Shown piece after piece: positions 8,007-16,740 of a stretch of DNA of 64,000 nt. The translations under genes were made by a program, and so were the position numbers. Origin of the DNA: Kiritimatiellia bacterium (GTDB lineage Bacteria; Verrucomicrobiota; Kiritimatiellia; UBA8416; JADHWI01); contig JASLPY010000001.1 in the NCBI GenBank assembly GCA_030744755.1, positions 184,157-248,156 of the forward strand, written 5' to 3'. Each line of letters starts with the position of its first letter. The first letter of the stretch is position 1. The notes beneath the pieces were generated by a model. That model saw nothing but the letters and a program-made list of their open reading frames with translations, was not told the DNA's origin and did no database searches.

Positions 8007-8879
8007 TTAGAAGCTCACTTTTACCTTGTCGGCCCGCGTAATCTTCATCCCTGGAATCCCAGCGAAAACAACCAGCGCCTCGGCCATGTCAGGAACAGGG
8101 CCTATGGCAGCCATCTGATCCAGTTGGGCCTCGTTCTTGACCGCTTCTCCGATATTCAGGTCGTACAGCACGACGTATTTCTTCTGCGGATCGGCACGGC
8201 CTCTCTCAACAAACTGCGCGTCCGTATCCGCAATGATATCATCAACGGTGATCCGCATTCTAGCGCGGAAACCATCAAGCACGTGCCTCAGCATGCCGAT
8301 TTCTTCCAGCGGAATCCTGGTGCCGGAACGCGAACCAGTGCGGGGCAGTATGTTGGCCCTTGCTTTCTCGGCCCAGGGCAAACTAACTGCCAGCTCGCAT
8401 TTCGGTGCCTTACGGAATTCAAACGTAACGCCTGAAGCTCCTGCAGAAGAAGTGGAGTTGGTGGCGGCGGATGATTTAACTGCTTCGGGAAGGGCATAGT
8501 CAGGCTCTACGCTCACGCTGATCTTGCGAACGTCCTTAAAGGCATAGACAGCTTTGGTCCCGGATGCCCCGTTACGCCCCTTGATCTTTTTGAACGAGAC
8601 CAGTGATACGTCTTCCCCAATCTTGCCGGCACGATTCTCATAATGGGCTTTCCCCACGCTGGTCGCCTGGGAACCCTTCCCTTCAGCATCTTCCGAAAGC
8701 GCAACAGCCATGCCTATCATCATTGCCATCATGCGCTCCATGGTACGTGTGACGTATACAGTCTCGGTCACCGTGCCGCTGCCGTCTTTCCGCACGTGAA
8801 CCGTCGTGGTGGAATCAATGCAGCCGGAAGCCATAACAACCAGTACAAGCAGTAAAAGGCGAGTTATCCACTTAATCAT
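8007..8879 (-). CDS. Putative lipoprotein
   Basis: A 290-residue protein with a lipoprotein signal (MIKWITRLLLLVLVVMASGC; lipobox ASGC, Cys20). The mature part starts IDSTTTVHVRKDGSGTVTETVYV, a short beta-rich opening seen in many uncharacterised lipoproteins with a threonine-rich strand followed by DGSG. The rest is alpha/beta with no motif I recognise. It should be anchored in the outer or inner membrane facing the periplasm. It lies 69 bases after the membrane protein at 8948-9460 on the same strand, so the two may be co-transcribed. Function unknown. Confidence 0.8.
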   Translation of the reverse strand: MIKWITRLLLLVLVVMASGCIDSTTTVHVRKDGSGTVTETVYVTRTMERMMAMMIGMAVALSEDAEGKGSQATSVGKAHYENRAGKIGEDVSLVSFKKIKGRNGASGTKAVYAFKDVRKISVSVEPDYALPEAVKSSAATNSTSSAGASGVTFEFRKAPKCELAVSLPWAEKARANILPRTGSRSGTRIPLEEIGMLRHVLDGFRARMRITVDDIIADTDAQFVERGRADPQKKYVVLYDLNIGEAVKNEAQLDQMAAIGPVPDMAEALVVFAGIPGMKITRADKVKVSF

Positions 8880-8947
8880 TGGTTACTCCTGGGATAGCGA
8901 TCCGTGGTACTCAGAAAAGTAGCAGAGAGTTGGATGCTTGTACAGCG

Positions 8948-9460
8948 CTACGTATCAAGGAAACGGTTGACTTCGTGGGTGCGGTCACGAGTCCTGTTGA
9001 AGTCCTTGTCGCCACTTCTGAAAGCCCCGATAATGCCAACCGTCAGCAGCACAATGATGGCTGCTGCTGCGACGCTGAGCAACGCAGCGGTGAGCCCTTG
9101 CCCGAACTTCGCTCGATGCACGAGCCACAGCACCGGAGTCATCACGATTGGAATGGAAAGAAGTGCTGCCAGAAAGGGTAGAAACGGGGCTAGCCCGGCA
9201 CTCTTCACAAAAGCCATAGGCTCAACATAGATCATGGCGGCGGCAGCGAATAGCAGCACCCCAAACGCCCCGACTATGAAAACCAGCGCGGCAAAGGCTG
9301 TTCCTTTTATAGGAAACGACATCAGCGATGCCAGACGATCAAGCACTATTACGAAAGCTATCGCCGCCACAAGACACAGCGACGCCAACTCCTGCGTGGA
9401 CGCTGGACTGCCCAGTATTATATCCAGGGCTTCCATAGCCTTTTTCTGCCATAATTCCAT
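8948..9460 (-). CDS. Integral membrane protein of unknown function
   Basis: The 170-residue product has four clear hydrophobic segments (about residues 24-41, 53-76, 84-112 and 122-146) with short loops, a small amphipathic N-terminus and a charged cytoplasmic-type tail (RSGDKDFNRTRDRTHEVNRFLDT). No catalytic or transport motif is visible. It is probably an inner-membrane protein; Yip1-like or small permease-like proteins are alternatives I cannot test. The lipoprotein gene at 8007-8879 follows on the same strand. Confidence 0.7.
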   Translation of the reverse strand: MELWQKKAMEALDIILGSPASTQELASLCLVAAIAFVIVLDRLASLMSFPIKGTAFAALVFIVGAFGVLLFAAAAMIYVEPMAFVKSAGLAPFLPFLAALLSIPIVMTPVLWLVHRAKFGQGLTAALLSVAAAAIIVLLTVGIIGAFRSGDKDFNRTRDRTHEVNRFLDT

Positions 9461-9625
9461 GGCCCACGATCCTTCCAGGCTCCTATCTCTGGCTCGCCAA
9501 CCAGACTACTGTTGGAATTCTACATTTACAGCGCTTGTCGATCAAGCGGTATCGGACGCGAAGACGATCAACAGGTCACCACTGTGGCCGCCTCCGCATC
9601 CGGGTCTTATACCGCTAAGAAAGGG

Positions 9626-9895
9626 TTACTCTATCACCCACGTTGGAACACCATTAGTACGGGATGGCCTGTGACGCGGCTCCTCGGCACCTTTCCTGGG
9701 CGTAGAGTCGTTGACCAGCGCCTTTTGAGTCGGCTCGCGATTCTCTACCGTACGGTGAACACTCGGTTCGTGCTTTACGCGAGCCGGCCCCATGCCGACT
9801 AAACAGCCATGCCTGAGTTCGGAAACCTGGTTCTTGAGCTCCCATACCCATGCTGAAAACAACGCGGTTATAAAGGCTGCGTATACTGCATTCAT
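9626..9895 (-). CDS. Small single-pass membrane protein
   Basis: This 89-codon frame starts with MNAVYAAFITALFSAWVWEL, a plausible membrane helix, followed by an alpha-helical KNQVSELRHG and a polar, proline- and arginine-containing tail. A good ribosome site (AAAGGA, about nine bases upstream of the ATG at 9895) supports it as real. No homology is recognised. It lies alone between the membrane protein and the lipoprotein at 10257, all on the minus strand. The lower confidence reflects its size and a tail that looks unconstrained. Confidence 0.5.
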   Translation of the reverse strand: MNAVYAAFITALFSAWVWELKNQVSELRHGCLVGMGPARVKHEPSVHRTVENREPTQKALVNDSTPRKGAEEPRHRPSRTNGVPTWVIE

Positions 9896-10256
9896 TTCAC
9901 GATTCCTTTCCGGTAAATCAGATTGTTATCTCGTTTCTTCATCCTGCCTGCTACCCCAGTATGTTTTCTCTGCTTTCATCGTTTTCACTATTTAGCACTA
10001 AACGGGCCGAACCGCCGAGAAAACAGAGGATAAATCTCCAGGCACCAAAACGGGCCGCCCAAACAAGCTGACATCACTCCCTGCACTTTGAATCTATGCC
10101 ACTCCACATCAACATGTTACATCGTGACGACAGGAAAGCTCGACGAAGCAGAAATTCCCAGGGTTGAGAAAATAGATAAATATGGCGGGACGCGTCGACC
10201 CCTGTATTTCGCAGTATTGCGAACGCCCGAGAAAGAGAGATCCAGGAGCATCACTG
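9896..10256. other. Intergenic region without recognisable gene
   Basis: About 360 bases between the small membrane protein and the lipoprotein end. Short frames exist but none has a ribosome site, domain or hydrophobic pattern. I see no strong hairpin or repeat. It may hold the promoter of the small protein. Confidence 0.4.
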
Positions 10257-10697
10257 CTAAGGTTTCAGTGCCTCTATGGCGTTAACCGCACCGCCCTGAA
10301 ACTCCACACGCAGCGATTCGTATTCAATGTAGGTGCCCACGTCGATCCATGTCCAGTGGGAGGCCCTGCGCATATGTCCATGTGCATCCCTGTAGTAGTA
10401 AGCTGTACTTACGGGACGTGTATCCGGACGATAATCCAGATCCACGTAAGACCATACTTCGGTCTCCGCTTCTCCGGTCACCCGCGAGTAGTCGCGATCT
10501 GGCGATCCAAGAGCTATGAATACCATCTCCTTCGAGTAGCCCAGGTCTATAATCCCCTGCTCGACATTCTCCCGGACCTCTGGAGGAAACGCCGCAAACA
10601 TTTCAGGGTTCCTGCGTATCCTGGCCGCGGGCGTGGCACACCCGGTCAGAACAACAAGAACAGCTGACAGAACGGCAAGTCTCAAGGTGTTCTTCAT
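10257..10697 (-). CDS. Small putative lipoprotein
   Basis: From the ATG at 10697 this 146-residue protein has a lipoprotein signal (MKNTLRLAVLSAVLVVLTGC; lipobox LTGC, Cys20). The mature part contains PEMFAAFPPEVRENVEQGIIDLGYSKEMVFIALGSPDRDYSR and then EVWSYVDLDYR, which is the arrangement of SmpA/BamE-like or DUF-type lipoproteins: a helix pair in which G..K..V..ALG.PD is followed by a W.Y strand. I infer a small outer-membrane lipoprotein of the BamE/OmlA-like fold. The frame is open upstream to 10772 but the lipobox fixes the start at 10697. Convergent with nothing; thpR starts divergently about 120 bases away. Confidence 0.8.
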   Translation of the reverse strand: MKNTLRLAVLSAVLVVLTGCATPAARIRRNPEMFAAFPPEVRENVEQGIIDLGYSKEMVFIALGSPDRDYSRVTGEAETEVWSYVDLDYRPDTRPVSTAYYYRDAHGHMRRASHWTWIDVGTYIEYESLRVEFQGGAVNAIEALKP

Positions 10698-10814
10698 GTG
10701 TCCATCGCGCCTTAATTCACTGGTAATTGTCCCACAGTTCCACCTGTTTGTCGACCGGCTCTTTGTGCGCAAATGGCTCGTGACAGATTGCCATTGTTTT
10801 GGGATCTTCTCAGA

Positions 10815-11414
10815 ATGAAAGTCGCACCTGGCAAGAATGACACCATCAGAGCCTTCGTTTCCATAGGCCTTGGAGAAAATGTCAGATCAAACCTGGCTAC
10901 AGCTGCATCGAGACTGAAAGACACCGGCGCAAAGGTCTCATGGGTCCCGGCAGCCAATCTCCATCTTTCCATGGCGTTTCTGGGAGACATTCGAGCAGAT
11001 ACTGCTGGAGTGCTCGGGGAGACCATGGATAACGTCACTTCTTCGCACGGACAGTTCTCGTTGGAGGTCGTGGGCGTGGGCACTTTCGGGCGCCCGAAAT
11101 CACCCCGCGTGATATGGGCGGGCATCGCCGATTCTCCAAGTCTCGCCGGCCTCCAGGCTGAATTGCAGTCGGAATTGATATCGTTGGGCATTGAGCTTGA
11201 GACAAGACCTTTTCATCCGCACGTAACGTTGGGGCGTGTTCGCTCATCAAGAGCCTGCGGCGACCTCCTGTATCGAATTGGTCGCCTGGGCCAGGCCGAA
11301 TTCGGGAAGATCCGGGTTGCCTCCGTGGAACTGATGAGAAGCGTTCTCAACCAGACAGGTGCGCGGTATACGATGGTGCACAAATCCAAACTGGGTGCGA
11401 CGCGCCAGCGTTGA
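10815..11414 (+). CDS. thpR: RNA 2',3'-cyclic phosphodiesterase (LigT/ThpR family)
   Basis: The protein has the two H-x-S/T-x motifs of the 2H phosphoesterase superfamily: HLSM at about residue 50 and HPHVTLGR near residue 135. It starts RAFVSIGLGENVRSNL, like RAFVAL in ThpR, and has the W.....HLTL.FLG segment typical of it. The enzyme opens 2',3'-cyclic phosphates at RNA ends to 2'-phosphates and can ligate tRNA halves in vitro. Length (about 199) is normal. ATG 10815 is chosen over 10773 because it starts nearer the domain; neither has a clear ribosome site. It converges on the gene ending at 11485. Confidence 0.9.
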   Translation: MKVAPGKNDTIRAFVSIGLGENVRSNLATAASRLKDTGAKVSWVPAANLHLSMAFLGDIRADTAGVLGETMDNVTSSHGQFSLEVVGVGTFGRPKSPRVIWAGIADSPSLAGLQAELQSELISLGIELETRPFHPHVTLGRVRSSRACGDLLYRIGRLGQAEFGKIRVASVELMRSVLNQTGARYTMVHKSKLGATRQR

Positions 11415-11484
11415 ATCTATGCAAGGAGGCCCTCCGCACCCCAGAAGAAGGCACCTGCAGGAGCAGTCGAGCAGGACCGGGTGC

Positions 11485-12111
11485 CTATTGGTCGCCTCCC
11501 GGCTGGATAACCCCCTGGAGTTGGATTTCTTCTTCCTCAATCATGAGGACCGTTCCCAGCAGGTTGTAGGGTTTGCCGAGTTCCACGTTGACTAGCACCG
11601 TCCGGTTGCTGTTTGCAGCATCCATCATGGTTATCCGGTAGGTTCTCTTCGTCTCTGCCTCTGCTGCGCCTTCTACAGCGCCGGACTCGTCTTCCTCTGA
11701 TGCCGCAGGTTCACGGATCTTCGTAACATGCGTTACAATAATCGCATCCTCGCCATCCTCGCCCCTTTCCTTGTGGCCATATAGAATGAAAGGAACTGTG
11801 CCGGATACGTCTATCAGGCTTTTGAACGCCTTCGAATCCTGGTGACAGTAGAATGACTCGAAACGGGCCCTTCCTTCCATGTCGGAAACTGAGAAACGGC
11901 TGTACCCCTTGCTCCGAAGATAACGACCGGTTGCTTCTGCCAGTCCAAGGGCTCCATCATAGTTTCCCTTGACCTTCACGCGTGATCTGTTGCCTATCGA
12001 CCCGATCGCCGCCTTCAGGTAGGGGACCGAGACTTCCTTAACCTGGGCCTTCCCCTCTGTGCCAACGGCAAGAATTAAGAAACACAGGATTGCAGGTATA
12101 ACCTTTTGCAT
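11485..12111 (-). CDS. Exported protein downstream of gspD
   Basis: The 208-residue product has a signal peptide (MQKVIPAILCFLILAVGTEGKA) and no recognised domain. The mature part reads VPYLKAAIGSIGNRSRVKVKGNYDGALGLAEATGRYLRSKGYSRFSVSD, alpha/beta, with a later VPFILYGHK and a C-terminal MMIEEEEIQLQGVIQPG. The start at 12111 is set by a strong ribosome site (GGGGGAG). The gene follows gspD by 73 bases on the same strand and is the last gene of the secretion operon, so it may be a secretion substrate or accessory factor. That role is inference from position. Confidence 0.7.
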   Translation of the reverse strand: MQKVIPAILCFLILAVGTEGKAQVKEVSVPYLKAAIGSIGNRSRVKVKGNYDGALGLAEATGRYLRSKGYSRFSVSDMEGRARFESFYCHQDSKAFKSLIDVSGTVPFILYGHKERGEDGEDAIIVTHVTKIREPAASEEDESGAVEGAAEAETKRTYRITMMDAANSNRTVLVNVELGKPYNLLGTVLMIEEEEIQLQGVIQPGGDQ

Positions 12112-12184
12112 GGTATCTCCCCCATTCTTTCCGGAGGCCCCAGCTGTTCCGCACGGTAACGCACGGCATGTGAGAAACATCCGG

Positions 12185-14737
12185 TTATTCGATATGATTT
12201 CTCAGTTCCTGGTCCAACTCTTCGGTCTCCGCTTCGTCTGCGCTCATTGAATCGCCAGAATCCTTTCCCATCTTACTGTCCGACCAGTCCGTGGGCCACA
12301 TGCCTTCAATGTCTACGCTCCGCTTGCGGCGCACTGACTCATCATACATCTCGTCTGGAGTATCGAGAACGTAAGGTGTAATGAACACAACAATCTCACT
12401 ACGAACGTCATCCTTGCTCTTGTATCCGAACAGCCATCCCAGGATAGGGATCCTGGAAAGAACTGGAATCCCCTTCTCCGTATTCCTCTCTTCGTTCTTT
12501 ATGAGGCCGCCCAGAACTATCGTTTCCTTGTTCTGAACCGCCACCGATGCGCTCATCTCACGAATGTTAACAATGGGCCAGTCGTTGTCCCCGATCGTCT
12601 GCGTTCCGGCAAGCTGTTCGACCTCCTGGCTGATCTCCATGACAACCAGTTTGTTCTCATTGATGTGCGGGGTCACCGTCAGGTGGAGACCCACCTTGCG
12701 TCGTTCAACATCGTCTTCGTACGTGCCGGAAGAGGAGGAACCTACCCATCTCTTGCCCTTGTAAAAATAACGTTCCTCCGATGAGGATATCTTGGCCTCG
12801 GTGTTGTCGTGGGTCACGATCACTGGTGAAGACAGGATGCGCGTTCTGCTGTCGCTGGTGGCCATACTTATAACCATGTCCAGGCTCAGCCCAAAGTGCG
12901 TGAAGTAGTACGTCAGACCGGAACCCGCGGCTATGTCCTCGACCGAAAGAAGGTCTGTCGTATTCTTCGGGGCCGAGTTACCACCGCCACCACCACCGGC
13001 AAACGAGAAGAGTGCCTCACGAGTGTCATCGTTTTCACCCCCGTCGTATGCAATCATCGAACGCTGAACCCAATCCACTCCCGCCTGAAGATTGTCGCTC
13101 AGTTCGACCTCGAGGATACATGACTCAATGAGCACCTGTGAGAGCATCATGTCCATGTCGTCTATTATCCCCTCAAGAATGGTGAAGTCTTCTCTCCGGG
13201 CCATTATAATCAACGCGTTGGTTCGTTCGTCAGAGAGAATCTTAATATTCTCGCTCGAAAGCTCTCCAAGTTCTGATGGTTGTCCCTTCCCTCTCGACGT
13301 TGTCGCCTTCTTCGCCACCGGTTCAGGTTTCTTAACGGGCGAATCAGTGCTCCTGTAATCGCGAGGCCCGTCAGCAGTTCCTGGCTTGCCGGCGTCGGCG
13401 GCTTTACCTCGAGGAGTAGCATCCTCGCTGGTCTGGGCTCCTATCAGGTCGTTCAACATACTGGCGATAGCTTTTGCTTCCGCGTACTCGAGCCGGACAA
13501 CCTTGACGAGAACATTGGGAACTGTCTTGATGTCCAGCCACTCCACGACTTTCTTGAAGAACGTCATGTTCTCCGGCCTGGTGATGATGATCAGCTTATT
13601 CGTCCTGTCGTCGGCGATTATCTTGACGGTGCCACGGATGATCCCCCGTGCCGCTTCGGCTTCCAGCTGTTCTATCGAGACCGGTTCCGCACTTGCCGAC
13701 GGTGTCGTTATTGGCCTTGCTCGTATGATTCCAGAGGAAGAAGAACTTCGCGAGACCGGGCCAGGCTGGCCGGATGACTTCTGCCTCGGAATCGTTGCTT
13801 TCTTCTGCTGCTGCTCTTTTTGGGATTCCGCAATTATTTCTTCGAGCTTGCCTTTGATCTCCGACGCCTTCGCGTACTGGATCTGAATGATGTCGGGCTG
13901 TTCCTTGGCAGGCACCGCCTTGTCTATGTAACGGACGATCTGGGCAATCCGGTTAACCGTGGCAGCAGTGTCCGTGAGCAGTATGCTGTTGTTCCGCTCG
14001 AAGAGTTGAACAGTGCCATACGGATGCTTGAGCGGCTCGATAATCTGGCTTATCTCGGCTATCTCAACATGCTTGAGCTGAATGATCTGGCTGACCAGCT
14101 TGCTGGTTTCCGGATGTTCAACATCCTGATCGCCCTCAAGTATCTCCATGGGTTCCGTGCGGGCGGTCTTTATCGGAACAACCTTGATAAACTTGTCACC
14201 TATTGGGAGCAGACCAACCTGGTGCATGGTAAGAAGCGTTTCCAGTGCCTCGAGAAAATCCTCTCTTGCCAGAGAATCCTGGCTTACAAGCGTCACGTTT
14301 CCCTTGGGCAGACCCGGAGCAAACAGGAGGGTTCGTCCGACAACATCCGCATACTCCTGCAGAACCATGTCAATGGGCGTGTTGGGATAGTTGGCGTCAT
14401 ACATCTCCTCGCCATCAGCATCGACCTCCGGGGTACCTGCACGGAGAGCAGGAATGGCCTGCCCGGGACGGGAACCTGGAGCTGTCTGTCCGGTACGGGA
14501 ACCCGGAGCGGTCTGCCCCGGGCGAGAACCGGGAGCTTCCTGCCCGGGACGGGAACCTGGAGCTGCCTGCCGTACGGGTGGCCGCTGGGGCTGGCTTTTG
14601 TCTGGCTGCACGGCACGAACACCGCCAGGTGGTGGCGGAGCCTGGGCCTCAACGATCGGGGATATCAACCAACATAAGAGGAAAACGAACAACATTACGC
14701 CGTTCACCTCTAGTAATCCGAGTTTGCGTTCATTCAT
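12185..14737 (-). CDS. gspD: Type II secretion system secretin
   Basis: An 850-residue outer-membrane secretin. A signal peptide (VMLFVFLLCWLISPIVEA) is followed by a Pro/Gly-rich linker with four 9-residue repeats, then an N0 domain (about 115-190, PIDMVLQEYADVVGRTLLF), N1-N3 repeats (IQLKHVEIAEISQIIEPL, IIQIQYAKASEIKGKLEEI, VVRLEYAEAKAIASMLNDL with RTNKLIII and RTNALIIMA), and the C-terminal secretin barrel with VGLHLTVTPHI and the signature IVLGGLIKNEERNTEKGIPV ... RIPILGWLFGYKSKDDVRSEIVVFITPYVL. An S-domain for pilotin binding is not obvious. It forms the outer-membrane channel. A Ser/Gly/Pro-rich insert separates N1 and N2. Confidence 0.96.
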   Translation of the reverse strand: MNERKLGLLEVNGVMLFVFLLCWLISPIVEAQAPPPPGGVRAVQPDKSQPQRPPVRQAAPGSRPGQEAPGSRPGQTAPGSRTGQTAPGSRPGQAIPALRAGTPEVDADGEEMYDANYPNTPIDMVLQEYADVVGRTLLFAPGLPKGNVTLVSQDSLAREDFLEALETLLTMHQVGLLPIGDKFIKVVPIKTARTEPMEILEGDQDVEHPETSKLVSQIIQLKHVEIAEISQIIEPLKHPYGTVQLFERNNSILLTDTAATVNRIAQIVRYIDKAVPAKEQPDIIQIQYAKASEIKGKLEEIIAESQKEQQQKKATIPRQKSSGQPGPVSRSSSSSGIIRARPITTPSASAEPVSIEQLEAEAARGIIRGTVKIIADDRTNKLIIITRPENMTFFKKVVEWLDIKTVPNVLVKVVRLEYAEAKAIASMLNDLIGAQTSEDATPRGKAADAGKPGTADGPRDYRSTDSPVKKPEPVAKKATTSRGKGQPSELGELSSENIKILSDERTNALIIMARREDFTILEGIIDDMDMMLSQVLIESCILEVELSDNLQAGVDWVQRSMIAYDGGENDDTREALFSFAGGGGGGNSAPKNTTDLLSVEDIAAGSGLTYYFTHFGLSLDMVISMATSDSRTRILSSPVIVTHDNTEAKISSSEERYFYKGKRWVGSSSSGTYEDDVERRKVGLHLTVTPHINENKLVVMEISQEVEQLAGTQTIGDNDWPIVNIREMSASVAVQNKETIVLGGLIKNEERNTEKGIPVLSRIPILGWLFGYKSKDDVRSEIVVFITPYVLDTPDEMYDESVRRKRSVDIEGMWPTDWSDSKMGKDSGDSMSADEAETEELDQELRNHIE
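14459..14566 (-). repeat. 27-bp tandem repeat inside gspD
   Basis: Four in-frame 27-bp units encode (A/E/T)APGSR(P/T)GQ, four copies, between the signal peptide and the N0 domain. The units differ by a few bases, so copy number can change without breaking the frame. Confidence 0.85.
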
Positions 14738-14767
14738 AGTGTCTAGGTCTCCGGATAGAGGGGAGCA

Positions 14768-15310
14768 TTAACCGCCTTCCTCCGACTTACGCGTGTAAGC
14801 GCAGTGCAGCGTAAAGGCTCCCTCCAAACGTCCTCCGGCCTTTGGCTTAGGCTTGATGCGCAACTGGCGGATATCAAGCATAGCACCTTTGGACTGCAGT
14901 TCAAACAGGAAATCGACAAGTGACTTGAGCTCGCCGTCCCATTCCTTACATTCAATCGCCAGTTCGTAAACTTCGCCTTGCGGTTTTTCCGCACCCGCCT
15001 TGCGATCAGAGATATTCACACCATGCTTGCTTGCAATATCGTCCATAATCGACATCCAGTGAGTATCCACATCCGCGTCCTCCTCGAACTCCTCCAGAAG
15101 CTCTCTCAAGGTTGCAAGCTTTGCATTCCAGTGGTTCCTGCTGTCGATCATCCTTCTGTCGACTTCGATATTGCGGTCTATCTGGACCTTGGCAACGCGA
15201 ATGTCTTTCCATTCCGTTATCTTCTGACGTACCACCATCCATGACACACCAAACAGCAATGCCGCGAAGGTCAAGAACAGCAAGACAAGTTCCCGGGGCG
15301 TCATCTTCAT
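14768..15310 (-). CDS. gspM: Type II secretion GspM/PilO-like inner-membrane protein
   Basis: The 180-residue protein has a short cytoplasmic start (MKMTPRELV), one membrane helix (about 8-26), a long coiled coil (30-75) and a C-terminal ferredoxin-like alpha/beta part (SIMDDIASKHGVNISDRK ... LAIECKEWDGELKSLVDFLFELQSKGAMLDIRQLRIKPK). This is the GspM/PilO architecture: the protein pairs with the GspL cytoplasmic membrane component and links it to the pseudopilus. It overlaps the gspL stop by four bases (ATGA) and has a strong ribosome site (GGAGGTGAATC). Family assignment rests on architecture and operon place, because sequence is not conserved. Confidence 0.8.
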   Translation of the reverse strand: MKMTPRELVLLFLTFAALLFGVSWMVVRQKITEWKDIRVAKVQIDRNIEVDRRMIDSRNHWNAKLATLRELLEEFEEDADVDTHWMSIMDDIASKHGVNISDRKAGAEKPQGEVYELAIECKEWDGELKSLVDFLFELQSKGAMLDIRQLRIKPKPKAGGRLEGAFTLHCAYTRKSEEGG

Positions 15311-16707
15311 GATTCACCTCCGGCCAAACGGATTTCCAGGTCGAATACCTGCTTGCGCTTCTTCTCATTCCAGCGCAACGGCCCCAGCAGTGTTTCTTCG
15401 AAAAGTCCTGTTCCATCCAGCTTGTCCTTGAAATCGTACACTCGCTTAGGCACTGTCGCGGTTCCCGATATCTTCAGACCCTCGCTCTTCCGGTAGGAGT
15501 AGGAGGAGAACTCCACGCCCGCAGTCTTGGCGATGCACACCGCCCGGAGGCATTCGAGGGCTGAGTATGTCTGGTTCGTGTAGCGCTGAATCAGCATGAC
15601 TCGGTCTCGCATATCCTTGACCTGGTCCGCAGCTTCTCCCCACTGCTTCTCTCTTTCCCGCAGTACACCAAGTTGCCGGCTCTCAATAAACAGTCCAGCG
15701 AAGAAACCACCGAGGCACAGAAGCCAGACCGCTAACACAGCCCCAACCGCCCCAAGCATCCGTTTCTTGAACTGCATCGAAGCCTCGGCTGAACGCCAGG
15801 CAGCCGGAGTCATGTCAATGCAGGCAACGTCTTTGCCGACCGATCTCCTGGCAAGCCCCTCGGTAACGGGCGGCAATTCATCCAGTGAAAACGTCCGGAC
15901 TTCACATGACCTTGCCTCTTCCAGGCCTGAAACCAGGGACGTGGGCAGGTCGCCCTCGTGCCATATGGATACTACGCATTCCCTGATGTTGCCGTGCTCC
16001 CTTTCCAGGGTCATCAGCGTGTAGTCAACCTCGGTGGCCAGCTCCGAAACGAGCTGTGCCCCATCCAGGTCTGCAGCTGCGGAGATTACCCTGAAACTCA
16101 CCGGAACACCGTCGGAGACAACAACAAGCTCCGTTGATGTATCGGAAAGCAGAATGATTGTCTCCCAACCTGTCGCGGAAACATGACCGGTCGCGCTTAT
16201 CAGCTGCCACCATCCCATGACCGTTGCATCGACTCGCCCGGGGAAAAGTCCCGCGGTTGAAAGAGTTTCCTCTATCTCGTCGACAACCGACTCTTGCACC
16301 GCAGCTATGAGGACAAGGTTGTCTTCCTCGCCACTCCGCAAGACCTCGTGGGAGATCGCAAGCGTCTCTATGGGGAACGGGGAGAACTTGTCGATCTGCA
16401 ACTCCACCATGCCGCTGATCTCTTCCTCGTCGGCAGCGGGGAGATTCACAACCCTGAGGATGGCATGGTCCGACCCGACACCAATCGTTGCCTTCCCTTT
16501 CAAGGACACGCCTTCGGCCTTCAGGCGCTCGGGGAGAGTCGGAGGCGGTTCAGCACCTTCCATGGCGTCGGCATCCGAATCCAACGGCACCATATCCAGA
16601 CGCCCGGAACTTACCGGACGCAGGCGCCCCCTCGACGCACCGGCGGCAACCGTCCATTCGAACGTATCCTCCGCCAGTACAACAGCCGTTATTCTGTCCT
16701 TCGCCAT
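15307..16707 (-). CDS. gspL: Type II secretion GspL/PilM-PilN-like protein
   Basis: The 466-residue protein combines an actin-like cytoplasmic part (about 1-310; ITAVVLAEDTFEWTVAAG, KATIGVGSDHAILRVVNLP, VELQIDKFSPFPIETLAISHEVL, as in PilM/GspL) with a membrane helix (about 325-347) and a PilN-like periplasmic part with coiled coil and ferredoxin-like fold (ECLRAVCIAKTAGVEFSSYSYRKSEGLKISG). It should bind GspE in the cytoplasm and GspM outside. ATG 16707 has AGAGGA five bases upstream and is preferred to 16728. It starts just after gspK and overlaps gspM, consistent with one operon. Confidence 0.85.
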   Translation of the reverse strand: MAKDRITAVVLAEDTFEWTVAAGASRGRLRPVSSGRLDMVPLDSDADAMEGAEPPPTLPERLKAEGVSLKGKATIGVGSDHAILRVVNLPAADEEEISGMVELQIDKFSPFPIETLAISHEVLRSGEEDNLVLIAAVQESVVDEIEETLSTAGLFPGRVDATVMGWWQLISATGHVSATGWETIILLSDTSTELVVVSDGVPVSFRVISAAADLDGAQLVSELATEVDYTLMTLEREHGNIRECVVSIWHEGDLPTSLVSGLEEARSCEVRTFSLDELPPVTEGLARRSVGKDVACIDMTPAAWRSAEASMQFKKRMLGAVGAVLAVWLLCLGGFFAGLFIESRQLGVLREREKQWGEAADQVKDMRDRVMLIQRYTNQTYSALECLRAVCIAKTAGVEFSSYSYRKSEGLKISGTATVPKRVYDFKDKLDGTGLFEETLLGPLRWNEKKRKQVFDLEIRLAGGES

Positions 16708-16740
16708 CAGATCCTCTAAAGGTGGCAAGCCGCCGCAGAA

